DNA of 64,000 nucleotides from Oceanicaulis alexandrii DSM 11625 (lineage in GTDB: Bacteria; Pseudomonadota; Alphaproteobacteria; Caulobacterales; Maricaulaceae): assembly GCF_000420265.1 (NCBI RefSeq), contig NZ_ATUP01000001.1:2232001-2296000 (forward strand), given 5' to 3'. Both the position numbers and the translations under genes were made by a program. Positions 35,451 through 44,228 of this stretch are shown piece by piece (position 1 is the first letter of the stretch; each line of letters opens with the position of its first letter). The notes under the pieces were generated by a model that saw only the letters and a list, made by a program, of their open reading frames with translations, ran no database searches and had not been told where the DNA came from.

Positions 35451-35624
35451 CCGTTTTCGCCTCGCGCCGCGGCGAAGAGTCAGCGGATCGCTTGCGCTCA
35501 TCGCAAGCATCCGCTATACGCCGCGGCTCGAAAGTTCTTACTCAGTCACTGATGGCTGAACGAAGCGCGCGCCGCCAAAACCGGCGGCGCTTGCGTTTAA
35601 ACCGATTTCGTATGGGACCGGATC

Positions 35625-36260
35625 ATGAGCGATATTGTTCTCTCCGTCGAAGTGCGCGAGCGCACAGGTACTGGCGGCTCGCGTGAGACCCGCCGCAACG
35701 GCTATGTGCCGGGCGTTCTCTATGGCGGTGACAAAGGTCCCGTCGCGATCGCGCTGAAAAACAACGAAGTGGTCAAGGCGATCAATTCGGGCCACTTCCT
35801 GGCCTCGATGATCACCATCGATCACAAGGGTGAAAAGCAGACCGTGCTGACGCGCGACGTGCAATTCCACCCGGTGCGTGACGAGCCGGTTCACATCGAC
35901 TTCCAGCGCGTTGACGAAACCACCGTCATCACCGTCGAAGTGGCTGTTCAGTACCACAATGAAGAAAAGTCTCCGGGCCTGAAGCGCGGCGGCATTCTCA
36001 ACGTGGTGCGTCACGCGATTGAAGTGAACGTGCCGGCGGGCTCGATCCCTGATCAGATCGACGTGGATCTGTCTGGTTATGACATCGGCGACTCCATTCA
36101 CATCTCCGCAGTGACCCTGCCGGAAGGCGTGAAGCCGGCGATCACCGATCGTGACTTCACCATCGCCACCATCCAGAACTCGCGCGCTGCTCGTGACAGC
36201 GACGAGGCCGAGGCTGAAGGCGACGAAGCCGAGACCGAGGCCGAGGGCGGCGAGGAGTAA
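35625..36260 (+). CDS. rplY: 50S ribosomal protein L25/general stress protein Ctc
   Basis: 211 residues, the long form (L25 plus a CTC beta domain): N-terminal VEVRERTGTGGSRETRRNGYVPGVLYGG, then HPVRDEPVHIDFQRV and the domain VRHAIEVNVPAGSIPDQIDVDLSGYDIGDSIHI. The acidic tail (DEAEAEGDEAETEAEGGEE) is common in alphaproteobacteria. It binds 5S rRNA. A GCGCCGCC-GGCGGCGC hairpin lies just upstream (35566-35587). prs precedes and pth follows, a conserved order. Confidence 0.95.
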   Translation: MSDIVLSVEVRERTGTGGSRETRRNGYVPGVLYGGDKGPVAIALKNNEVVKAINSGHFLASMITIDHKGEKQTVLTRDVQFHPVRDEPVHIDFQRVDETTVITVEVAVQYHNEEKSPGLKRGGILNVVRHAIEVNVPAGSIPDQIDVDLSGYDIGDSIHISAVTLPEGVKPAITDRDFTIATIQNSRAARDSDEAEAEGDEAETEAEGGEE

Positions 36261-36288
36261 TCCTCTTCCCTTCGCCGGAAACGGACTT

Positions 36289-36328
36289 AAAAGGCGGCTG
36301 GCGGACTTCGGGTCCCGGCCGCCTTTTT
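36289..36328 (+). terminator. Terminator between rplY and pth
   Basis: AAAAGGCGGC pairs with GCCGCCTTTT around a central arm (GGCGGACTTCGGGTCC), followed by a T-run. Some readthrough into pth, which starts 18 bp on, is likely. Confidence 0.6.
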
Positions 36329-36345
36329 CATTTGTGGAGCGCGCC

Positions 36346-36930
36346 ATGCATTTGATCGTGGGCCTGGGTAATCCGGGCGGCCAGTACGCCGGCAACCGTC
36401 ACAATGTCGGTTTCATGGCGCTGGACGCCATCGCCGAGGACTGGCGGCTGGGGCCGTGGAAGAAACGCTTCCAGGGCCAGACCGCCGAAGGGATGGTGGA
36501 GACCGCCAAAGGCCCGCGCAAAGTGCTCCTGCTCAAGCCTGAGACCTATTACAACGAAGCGGGGCGCGCGGTGGCCGAGGCGGCGCGGTTCTACAAGATC
36601 GAGCCTGAGAACATCCTTGTCTTCCATGACGAGCTGGATCTGGCGCCGGGCAAGTTCCGCCTCAAGACGGGCGGCGGCCATGCCGGCAATAACGGTTTGC
36701 GGTCCACCAAGGCGCATATCCAGGGCGATTTCAAACGCGGGCGCATCGGCATCGGCCATCCCGGCGACAAGAATCAGGTCACCAACTGGGTGCTGGGTAA
36801 TTTCTCCAAGGCGGAGGCTGAATGGCTCGGGCCCTTGCTGGACGCCATAGCGCGCGCCTTTCCACTGATCGTGGAAGATAATGACGACGCCTTTCAGACC
36901 AAGGTGACCCACCTCGCGCCGGCGCCCTGA
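36346..36930 (+). CDS. pth: Peptidyl-tRNA hydrolase
   Basis: 194 residues from the ATG at 36346, with GTGGAG as ribosome site. LIVGLGNPGGQYAGNRHNVGF carries the catalytic His, and FHDELDLAPGKFRLKTGGGHAGNNGLRS carries the second active-site stretch. It recycles peptidyl-tRNA. ychF, its usual neighbour, does not follow here. Confidence 0.96.
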   Translation: MHLIVGLGNPGGQYAGNRHNVGFMALDAIAEDWRLGPWKKRFQGQTAEGMVETAKGPRKVLLLKPETYYNEAGRAVAEAARFYKIEPENILVFHDELDLAPGKFRLKTGGGHAGNNGLRSTKAHIQGDFKRGRIGIGHPGDKNQVTNWVLGNFSKAEAEWLGPLLDAIARAFPLIVEDNDDAFQTKVTHLAPAP

Positions 36931-37112
36931 ATGAACAGACGTTCACATTTCCGCCTGCTTGCGGGCGGGAATACGCCGTCAAATCCACTCCAGAATATCA
37001 TTGTTTCGGCCATCTGCGGCCACATGCGCCCATCAATCTCGATCCTGCCAGACGACGGGGCGACCCTCAGACGCCGCGTCAGAGTCTGGCTTTAGAGCAA
37101 GGAGAGAGACTG

Positions 37113-37373
37113 ATGAAACGCCAAGTTCTGATTTCGACGATCGCCGCCGCCGCGTTCGCGGGGACCGCCTTCGCCCAAGCCCCGATGTTTGACACAATTG
37201 ATGTGGATGGCGACGGCCTGGTCACCCTGTCGGAAGCGCAAGCGGTCGCGCCCGAGCTGACCGAAGACGAGTTCGCAGCGTTTGACGTGAACGCCGATGG
37301 CGGTCTGGATGAAGGCGAGTTTGAAGCCTGGGCCGCGACCGTCCCGGCTGAAGACCACGGCGACCACCAGTAA
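37113..37373 (+). CDS. Exported EF-hand calcium-binding protein
   Basis: 86 residues: signal peptide (cut near AFA-QAP) and two EF-hand loops, DVDGDGLVTLSE and DVNADGGLDEGE. The first is a full 12-residue calcium loop; the second has Gly at position 7 in place of the usual residue. The tail is His/Asp-rich (EDHGDHQ). GGAGAG lies eight bases from the ATG. Confidence 0.85.
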   Translation: MKRQVLISTIAAAAFAGTAFAQAPMFDTIDVDGDGLVTLSEAQAVAPELTEDEFAAFDVNADGGLDEGEFEAWAATVPAEDHGDHQ

Positions 37374-37416
37374 ACGCCACGCTTCACACCCTCGCACGTC
37401 CCCCAGCGTGCACGGC

Positions 37417-37446
37417 CAGGGCCGGTTGCGACAGCAACCGGCCCTG
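37417..37446 (+). terminator. Strong hairpin after the EF-hand gene
   Basis: A 13-bp perfect stem CAGGGCCGGTTGC/GCAACCGGCCCTG with loop GACA, then TGTCTTT. The T-run is weak, so termination is only probable. The rest of 37374-37665 shows no gene. Confidence 0.6.
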
Positions 37447-37665
37447 TGTCTTTGCGGTCTTGTGGTCGGGCAGATGAACGCTCTGACAGGCTTGCGGCGA
37501 AGCGGCCTTAATGACGCCCCGAGCTTTCCTTGTTGCAGCCCTTATGGCGTCACACCACGCGCAGAGAGTGACTGTGCTCCTCCCCGAGCGCCCGCCGCAA
37601 GGCGGATGAACCTTCCCATCTGGCCGGCTGCCTTCGTGCAGCCGGTCATTTTTTTGTCGGTGGGC

Positions 37666-38670
37666 CTAGAGGGGAAGGCTGGGGGGATTCAGAAGCAGAA
37701 GGATGGCGATATAGCCAACATAGGCCAAACTCATGGCCACGCCGGACATGCGCCCGATCGGACGGCGCAGGACTGCGTAAGCAAGGACCGCCAGGGCTGC
37801 GGCCGCCATGATCCAGAAGTCAAACTGGAGAAACTCCGCCTCAACGGGGGCGGGCGCGCCTGTGGCGACGCTGGCCGCGACGCCGGTTATGCCGCCCACG
37901 GCGCAAATATTGAAGATGTTGGAGCCCACGACATTGCCGATCGCCATGCCGCCCTGTTTGCGCATGGCGGCGACAAAGGCGGTGGCCAGCTCCGGCAATG
38001 AGGTGCCGAAGGCGAGAATTGTCAGGCCGATCACGGCGTCAGACACATTGAACAGCTCGGCGATCCCGACGCCGCCATCCACGATCAGCTTCGCGCCGAC
38101 GGGCAGCATGACGAGGCCGCCCAACAAGAACAGCGCCACCATCGGGGCCTTGCTGGGCAGACCTTCCATCTGATCAATGTCGGTCAGCTCGGCGATCATG
38201 GGGTCATCGCGATGGGTTTTCGCCGTCAGGGCCAGAAAACCGATATAGCTGACAATGCCGACGGAGAGGATCACGCCATCTGTCAGCCCCAGTCCGCCAT
38301 CCCAGCACAAGGCGATGAACAGCCCGGTAAAGGCGAGCGCGATCAGCGCATTACGGCGAATCCCGGTGGAGGTCGAAGCGATAGGCGCGATGATCGCAGG
38401 CAGACCCAGCACCAGCAGGACATTGGCGATGTTGGAGCCGACGATATTGCCGATGGCGAGGCCCGGCGCGCCTTCCACGGCTGCGGCGGCGCTGACCATC
38501 ATTTCAGGCGCGCTGGTGCCAAAGGCGACAATGGTCAGACCCACCAGCAGCGGCGGCACGCCCATCTTGCTGGCGAGCGCAGTCGCGCCGCGCACCAGGA
38601 TGTCGCCGCCCGTCAAAAGGACGACGATGCCGCCAAGCACCATCAGGCTGAACAGAAGGATATCAGGCAT
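37666..38670 (-). CDS. Calcium/sodium antiporter (YrbG/CaxA-type exchanger)
   Basis: 334 residues, about ten membrane spans, in two homologous halves. Each has the alpha-repeat of the CaCA superfamily: GLTIVAFGTSAPEM with GNIVGSNIANVL in the first, and GLTILAFGTSLPEL with GNVVGSNIFNI in the second. It exchanges Ca2+ for Na+ across the inner membrane. The ATG at 38670 is chosen since upstream sequence has no membrane or conserved character. A 26-residue membrane protein gene lies 41 bp upstream. Confidence 0.94.
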   Translation of the reverse strand: MPDILLFSLMVLGGIVVLLTGGDILVRGATALASKMGVPPLLVGLTIVAFGTSAPEMMVSAAAAVEGAPGLAIGNIVGSNIANVLLVLGLPAIIAPIASTSTGIRRNALIALAFTGLFIALCWDGGLGLTDGVILSVGIVSYIGFLALTAKTHRDDPMIAELTDIDQMEGLPSKAPMVALFLLGGLVMLPVGAKLIVDGGVGIAELFNVSDAVIGLTILAFGTSLPELATAFVAAMRKQGGMAIGNVVGSNIFNICAVGGITGVAASVATGAPAPVEAEFLQFDFWIMAAAALAVLAYAVLRRPIGRMSGVAMSLAYVGYIAILLLLNPPSLPL

Positions 38671-38711
38671 GGATATGTCCGGCGCGCGGCGGGGTCGCCC
38701 CGCCAGACGCC

Positions 38712-38792
38712 TTAATCCAGGCGCTTGTTGTCGATCAGGTTCAGGATCGCGAAGATGCCGAAAGCGAGGCCAAGGGCGACAAGAGCTGCCAT
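38712..38792 (-). CDS. 26-residue single-span membrane protein
   Basis: The ORF MAALVALGLAFGIFAILNLI-DNKRLD begins at 38792 with AAGGA nine bases upstream and ends 41 bp before the exchanger ATG. It is one hydrophobic helix with a charged C-terminal tail, like known small regulatory subunits of transporters. No family could be named. The ribosome site, composition and position support translation; co-expression with the exchanger is inferred. Confidence 0.65.
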   Translation of the reverse strand: MAALVALGLAFGIFAILNLIDNKRLD

Positions 38793-38961
38793 GAAACCGG
38801 TCCTTCTGATGAGTCGGGTTTGCGCGATGCGCAGGTTCACCCGCGCATATAGCGCGCCTCAGCGATGAGAGGAAGAGTCCGCGCTTGAAGTTCACCAGTC
38901 ATTGACACCGCTCAGCCATGATACGCTTGTAAATTATGCAACCCGGGCGGAGAGTTCGTTC

Positions 38962-41900
38962 ATGTCGAACGACACCACATCAGATTTCAAGAGCCGCCGT
39001 CTTCTGGAAGCCATCTCCGAGGTCCAGGCGATTTACATAGGCGGCGATGAGGACGCGCACGCCTTTTTCCAGCGCTTGCTGGATATTCTGCTCGACATCA
39101 CGGATTCCGAGTACGGTTTCGTCGGCGAGGTTGTGGGGTCAGGCGACGGGGTGAATCCCTGGCTGCGCACCTGGGCCATGACCGATATCAGCTGGGATGA
39201 CGCTTCGCGTGCGCGTTATGGTCCGTCCGGCGTCATGGAGTTCAGCAATACCGATTTGTTGTTCGCTTCGGTGTTGAAAAACCGCAAGGCCGTCATCGCC
39301 AACGCCGGTCCGGATGACACGCTGGATGTGCGCCTCCCGCACGGTCACCCGCCCATGAGCGCCTTTCTGGGCTTGCCGATGATGAGCGGCGACGAATTGC
39401 TGGGGGTTGCGGGCGTCGCGAACCGCGCCGGCGGATATGAGGCGGACTTTCCAGACTTCCTCAAGCCGCTGACCAACACCATGGGCGCGTTCATCAAGGC
39501 GCGCCGGTCCGAGGACGCGGCGCGGCGCGCTCAGTCGCAACTGGCGCATTCGGAATCGCGCTACGCTCTGGCGATCCGGGGAACGGGCGCGGGGATATGG
39601 GAATGGAATGCGGAAGACCAGACTCAGTACTGGTCCCCGCGATTGAAGGAAATCCTTGGCTTTCCCGCTCATTACACGCCGCCGACTTCAAGACTCGGGG
39701 CGGATTTTGTGCACCCTGACGACCTGCTGCGATACCAGTCGACGATCAAGCGCCACATGCTCAGCGGCGAGCCCTTTCAGCTGCGTATCCGGCTGAAACG
39801 GGCGGACGGCGCCTGGGTCGCTGTGGACTGTCATGGCCAGGCGGAACAAGGCGAAGACGGCGCCGTCCGGCGCATGGTCGGCACCATGGTGGATGTCAGC
39901 GCCCTGGCGGATGCAGAGTCGAATGCGCTGAAAGCGCGTTTGACGGCCGAGGTTGCGATCGGAAGCGCGAATATGGGCCGGTGGTGGTATTCGGTGGATG
40001 ACGAGATGCTCAATCTGGATGCGCGTTTCGCAGCCTTGCTGGGGCGTCCCGAGCTGGAGGGCCGGTCTTTTCCGATCTCCGAGATGTTGTCGCTGACCAT
40101 CCCTGAAGACCGCGACAAGGTTATGTCCGCCATCTCTGAAGCGCTTGATTCCAGGGACGGCCGTTTGAGCTTGTCGCATCGCATCGTCCGGGCGGACGGG
40201 GACGTCATCTGGTTGCAGGTGGACGGCGCGACCATCCGGCGCGATGAGCAAGGGCGCGCCCGGGAGCTGACGGGGATCGCCGCTGACCACACCCCGCTGC
40301 GCAAAGCGGAAGAGGATGCCAATGAGTTGCGCCGCCTCTATGAACTGGCCATAGCGGGCTCGGACCAGGCGGTGTTCGACATCGACTTCGAGGTGGATCG
40401 CGTGTTCGCGTCACCCGGCTATTACGAGATGTTGCGCCATCCCCAGCCGACATCCGTGAGGCGCATAACGGACTTGCTGGAAGCGGTGCACCCGGATGAT
40501 TTGCCGGCGGTCCAGCGCATCATGCGTGAGCCGGACCTCAACGGAGGCGAGACCGGACCGCACAAGCAACACCTGATCTTTCGCCTGCGCCGGTCAGATG
40601 GCGGTTACCTCTGGATTGAAGGCGCCGGAGAGGTCATCTGCGACCCTGAGGGGCGGCCTTTGCGGATGTCCGGCACGTTGCGCGACATCACAGAACGGCG
40701 GCGCATTGAACAGGAAGCGCGTCAGGCGGGCCTTCGGGCGCAAATGGCGTTGCGGGTCGCGGGATTGGGCGTGTGGGAGCTGGACGCCACCCAGGCCAAG
40801 GTCCGCGTCGATGAGACGCTTGCAGGCATTCTGGGCGCACCCTGGCTGGCGGAAGGGCAAAGGGACCCAGAAGAGCTGTTTGATCTGGCGCATCCGGACG
40901 ATGTGGCTGAAGCCCAGAACAGGTTTGAAGCGCTGTTGAACGGTCATGCGGATCAGCTGGTCATGGAACACAGGGTTATCACGCCGTCAGGCGCGGTGGT
41001 CTGGATCAAGGCGCATATTCGCGTCACGGATCGGGACGAAGCTGGAGCGCCTTTGAGCATAGTGGGCATCGTCGAGGATCTGTCTCAGCAAAAAGCGGCC
41101 GAAGATGCCTTGAGGAATGCGCTGGCTCGCGCAGAGGCTGCGAGCGACGCCAAATCCCTGTTCCTCGCCAATATGAGTCATGAAATCAGGACCCCGCTCA
41201 ACGGCGTTATGGGCATTGCGCAATTGCTGGCCCTGACCGAGCTGAATGACCGTCAGAAAGAGTTCGTGCAGACGATCCGCTCTTCTGGCAGGGCGCTATT
41301 GTCGATCATCGAGGATATTCTGGACCTCTCAAAGATCGAGGCGGGCAAGTTGAGCCTGGTTAAACGGCCCAGCCGACCGTCCGATGTCATTGCGGAGACG
41401 TGTCAGGCGCACAGCCCTGAAGCAGCCCGCAAGGGGCTGGATCTGACGGTGACTTTGCAATCCGAGCTGTCGCGCATTGCGATGATTGACGCCAACCGGT
41501 TGCGGCAGGTGATCAGCAATCTTCTCAGCAACGCCGTGAAATTCACCGATGCCGGTTCCGTTGGCGTGGAGGCGATGCTGCTGGATGATGATTTGTTGCG
41601 AGTGGTAGTACGCGATACGGGGCCGGGGCTGAGCGAGTCGGTGCAGCAGCGAGTCTTTGGCCGGTTCGAACAAGCCGACATGTCCCATAGTCGCAGCCAT
41701 GAGGGGTCGGGTCTGGGGCTTGCCATAGCACGTGAGCTTGTGACCCTGATGGGCGGCCGGATCGGAGTCAGCTCCCGTGTGGGAGAGGGGGCCTGTTTCT
41801 GGTTCGAGATTCCAGCGCCGCTCGCCAACGTTGACGATGCTCCGGTCGAAACCACAGCGCCGGCCGCTTCACTGGGTTTGATGACGGACGCCGGGGATAT

Positions 41901-42303
41901 GCGCGTTCTGGTGGTGGACGATCAGCCCGTCAATCTGGACGTGACGGCGGAAATGGTGCGGCAAGGGGGCTGCCAACCCGTTATTGCGGCCAGCGGGCGT
42001 GAGGCGCTCGATCTGTTGCAATCCGAACGGTTTGACGCCGTGCTGATGGATCTGCACATGCCGGGTATGGGCGGAGAAGAGGCCATTCGGCGCATTCGCG
42101 CCGGAGAGGCGGGGGCGGCCGAGGTGCCGGTGTATGTGGTCAGCGCGGACGCCACCACGGAGACCCGCACCCGTGTCAACGCCCTGGATGTAGACGGATA
42201 TTTCACAAAACCCGTTGAGATGCGGGCGCTGGTCGAGGCGCTGAATGGGCTGAAGGGGCGTCCGGCATCAGAGGTTCCAGACCCCGCTGTGTCTTCGTCC
42301 TGA
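38962..42303 (+). CDS. Hybrid histidine kinase with GAF, PAS and receiver domains
   Basis: About 1113 residues from the ATG at 38962 (GGAGAG upstream). Domains in order: GAF-like (about 20-180, DSEYGFVGEV), four PAS/PAC segments to about residue 710 (YALAIRGTGAGIWEWN, WWYSVDDEMLNLDARF, YELAIAGSDQAVFDIDF, MALRVAGLGVWELDAT), HisKA (FLANMSHEIRTPLNGVMGI), HATPase (QVISNLLSNAVKFTD, GSGLGLAIAREL) and a C-terminal receiver with VLMDLHMPGMGG. No membrane span, so it is a cytosolic sensor. The input is unknown. Confidence 0.95.
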   Translation: MSNDTTSDFKSRRLLEAISEVQAIYIGGDEDAHAFFQRLLDILLDITDSEYGFVGEVVGSGDGVNPWLRTWAMTDISWDDASRARYGPSGVMEFSNTDLLFASVLKNRKAVIANAGPDDTLDVRLPHGHPPMSAFLGLPMMSGDELLGVAGVANRAGGYEADFPDFLKPLTNTMGAFIKARRSEDAARRAQSQLAHSESRYALAIRGTGAGIWEWNAEDQTQYWSPRLKEILGFPAHYTPPTSRLGADFVHPDDLLRYQSTIKRHMLSGEPFQLRIRLKRADGAWVAVDCHGQAEQGEDGAVRRMVGTMVDVSALADAESNALKARLTAEVAIGSANMGRWWYSVDDEMLNLDARFAALLGRPELEGRSFPISEMLSLTIPEDRDKVMSAISEALDSRDGRLSLSHRIVRADGDVIWLQVDGATIRRDEQGRARELTGIAADHTPLRKAEEDANELRRLYELAIAGSDQAVFDIDFEVDRVFASPGYYEMLRHPQPTSVRRITDLLEAVHPDDLPAVQRIMREPDLNGGETGPHKQHLIFRLRRSDGGYLWIEGAGEVICDPEGRPLRMSGTLRDITERRRIEQEARQAGLRAQMALRVAGLGVWELDATQAKVRVDETLAGILGAPWLAEGQRDPEELFDLAHPDDVAEAQNRFEALLNGHADQLVMEHRVITPSGAVVWIKAHIRVTDRDEAGAPLSIVGIVEDLSQQKAAEDALRNALARAEAASDAKSLFLANMSHEIRTPLNGVMGIAQLLALTELNDRQKEFVQTIRSSGRALLSIIEDILDLSKIEAGKLSLVKRPSRPSDVIAETCQAHSPEAARKGLDLTVTLQSELSRIAMIDANRLRQVISNLLSNAVKFTDAGSVGVEAMLLDDDLLRVVVRDTGPGLSESVQQRVFGRFEQADMSHSRSHEGSGLGLAIARELVTLMGGRIGVSSRVGEGACFWFEIPAPLANVDDAPVETTAPAASLGLMTDAGDMRVLVVDDQPVNLDVTAEMVRQGGCQPVIAASGREALDLLQSERFDAVLMDLHMPGMGGEEAIRRIRAGEAGAAEVPVYVVSADATTETRTRVNALDVDGYFTKPVEMRALVEALNGLKGRPASEVPDPAVSSS

Positions 42304-42363
42304 ACTTGAGAGGCGATCATATCATCCTATATATTGGTCTCCACAGACTGCAAGGGAGACAAT

Positions 42364-42495
42364 ATGGCCACCCGAATTGAAAAGAACGAAGCGCGCCAAG
42401 CTGTGCGCAAAGGCTGGCAGGAAAAAGTTCTTTATGCATCCTTGGCGGGGGCTGCTCTTGTCCTGGCTCTTGTCGCAATCATTTTCATCAGCTGA
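42364..42495 (+). CDS. 43-residue single-span membrane protein
   Basis: Preceded by AAGGGAGACAAT. The product has a basic soluble N-terminal half (MATRIEKNEARQAVRKGWQE) and a hydrophobic C-terminal helix (LAGAALVLALVAIIF). The charge pattern suits an inner-membrane protein with the N-terminus inside. It is 60 bp after the hybrid kinase. No family is recognised; function unknown. Confidence 0.65.
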   Translation: MATRIEKNEARQAVRKGWQEKVLYASLAGAALVLALVAIIFIS

Positions 42496-42640
42496 TTCTT
42501 TACTAAAATTTCCAGCCTGGTTTTTTTGACGTTCTGATGATGTGGCGAAGCTCGATTCGCCTGTTCCGACGCGAATTCGAGCTTTCCCCTTGCCCCCGTG
42601 GCGTGTGTGGCGTTTCTTATCGTCCGCGGGGGGATAAGCG

Positions 42641-43021
42641 ATGACACTATTTTACAGGGTGATCCGACAGAGCGGTCGAGCGTGCGCCTGGGCTCTGGCG
42701 TCAGCGTGTCTGATGCTCGCATGCAACGCAGCTCAGGCGCAGATGACGGGGCCGGAAGGGCGGGTCTATGACGTTCGGACGGAGCAGGAGCGCTATACGG
42801 CGAGGTTTCAACCCGGCGGCGCATATCTTGACGACAGGCCGCGAACGGGGCGTTGGCAGTTTGACGGGCGCACCTTGTGCATGCTGATCGCCGCGGCGGG
42901 TCCGCAAGCGCCCGAGTATGAAGTGTGTACGCCCTGGCGCGACCTTGAGATCGGTGAAAGCTATGAAAGCCGATACTGGACGGCGCAGGGCGGACCGGCC
43001 CACATCACTCGCATTCAATAG
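42641..43021 (+). CDS. Exported protein of unknown function
   Basis: 126 residues. The N-terminal hydrophobic stretch (WALASACLMLACNAAQA) is a signal peptide, with MLAC a possible lipobox or Ala-Gln-Ala a cleavage site. The mature part holds RYTARFQPGGAYLDD and GRWQFDGRTLCML, reminiscent of small periplasmic beta-sheet domains, with two cysteines that could pair. No family is recognised. Confidence 0.65.
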   Translation: MTLFYRVIRQSGRACAWALASACLMLACNAAQAQMTGPEGRVYDVRTEQERYTARFQPGGAYLDDRPRTGRWQFDGRTLCMLIAAAGPQAPEYEVCTPWRDLEIGESYESRYWTAQGGPAHITRIQ

Positions 43022-43042
43022 AGCCGGCGTCGCTGGGTGGGG

Positions 43043-43057
43043 TTAAAGCCGCCTTAA
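43043..43057. promoter_or_regulatory. Perfect CtrA-type box
   Basis: TTAA-AGCCGCC-TTAA matches the CtrA full-site consensus TTAA-N7-TTAA exactly. It lies 90-105 bp upstream of the ATG at 43147. Regulation of the membrane protein there, and perhaps of the two-component genes after it, is inferred. Confidence 0.55.
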
Positions 43058-43146
43058 TTAAAGCTGCATCCTGACTGCAAGCAGTGCTAGGGTCGGCTCG
43101 CGTCGCCCGTGGGGAGGTTGACGCCACGGTTTTGAGGGAGGCCGAT

Positions 43147-43449
43147 ATGGGGCTGATCTTCGCACGCGCGACCAATGCGACATTCACGATTTTTCTGTCG
43201 TTCGTCCTGTCCTACATCATGCTGATCGCCATGGGCATTTTATGGCCCGAAGGGCTCGACTGGCTGGTGCAGCGCGCCAAGGACGTGGAGGCCATGGTGG
43301 TGCGTCCCGGCATTCCGGTCCGCTACAAGGTCTGGCTCGATCTGTTGATTGAAGAAGGCGCGATCCTGCTGCTGTTCTTCACCATGGTGGCGCGCATTCT
43401 GGTGGCGATCGTCGGCACCGCGCTCAGCTCTCCGTTCAAGAAGCATTAG
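43147..43449 (+). CDS. Two-helix membrane protein of unknown function
   Basis: 100 residues from the ATG at 43147, after GGGAGGCCGAT. Two hydrophobic segments (about 10-32, FTIFLSFVLSYIMLIAMGIL; about 68-92, AILLLFFTMVARILVAIVGTA) flank a soluble middle with VEAMVVRPGIPVRYK. A perfect CtrA box lies upstream. The response-regulator gene follows 63 bp later. Confidence 0.7.
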   Translation: MGLIFARATNATFTIFLSFVLSYIMLIAMGILWPEGLDWLVQRAKDVEAMVVRPGIPVRYKVWLDLLIEEGAILLLFFTMVARILVAIVGTALSSPFKKH

Positions 43450-43512
43450 CGGACGTTTCAGGCGCAGAAACGCAACTGGTCAATCGCGGCGGATTTGGGC
43501 ACTCTCGCCCTC

Positions 43513-44223
43513 ATGACGGAACTGCGCCCCGCCCATATTCTGGTCGTTGATGACGATGATCGCATTCGCGATCTTCTGACGAAATTCCTGCGCGCGCGGG
43601 GCTTGCGCGTGACGGCGGCGCGCGATGGCGCGAAAGCGTTGTCGCTGCTGGCGCAGATGCGCTTCGACCTGATCATCCTGGACGTGATGATGCCCGGCGT
43701 GGACGGGTTTGAGGTGACCGAGACGGTGCGCCGTACCGACGCCACGCCGATCCTTCTGCTGACCGCGCGCGGCGAGCCCGAGGACCGCATCAAGGGCCTC
43801 AGCCTGGGGGCGGATGATTATCTGGGCAAACCGTTCGAGCCTGAAGAGCTGGTGCTGCGCGTGCAGGCCATCCTGCGCCGCGCCCTGCCGCAGACGCGCG
43901 GGCCGTCGGCGGTGGCGTTCGGGCCGTGGCGGTTCGAGATCGAGGCGGGGCAGCTGAGCCAGGACGGCGCGTCGGTGCGCCTGACGGGCGGCGAGACGGC
44001 GCTGCTGGCCGCGCTTGCGCGGTCCAATGGCGAGGCGGTGTCGCGCCAGTCGCTGTCCGAGCAGGCCGCCAATGGCGCCGGCGAGCGGGCGGTGGACGTG
44101 CAGATCACCCGCCTGAGGCGCAAGATCGAGACCGATCCCAAATCCCCGCTCTATATCCAGACCGTCCGCGGCTCGGGCTACAAGCTGGTCGCCGACCCGG
44201 TCTATGACGGCGTCGAGCCCTAG
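43513..44223 (+). CDS. OmpR-family response regulator (PetR-like)
   Basis: 236 residues: receiver with the acidic pair in LVVDDDDRIRDLL, phospho-acceptor Asp57 (LIILDVMMPG) and Lys in LGKPFEPEEL; then a winged-helix DNA-binding domain ending RGSGYKLVADP. The receiver closely resembles PetR of Rhodobacter as I remember it. The kinase follows after 5 bp. Confidence 0.93.
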   Translation: MTELRPAHILVVDDDDRIRDLLTKFLRARGLRVTAARDGAKALSLLAQMRFDLIILDVMMPGVDGFEVTETVRRTDATPILLLTARGEPEDRIKGLSLGADDYLGKPFEPEELVLRVQAILRRALPQTRGPSAVAFGPWRFEIEAGQLSQDGASVRLTGGETALLAALARSNGEAVSRQSLSEQAANGAGERAVDVQITRLRRKIETDPKSPLYIQTVRGSGYKLVADPVYDGVEP

Positions 44224-44228
44224 GCCCG

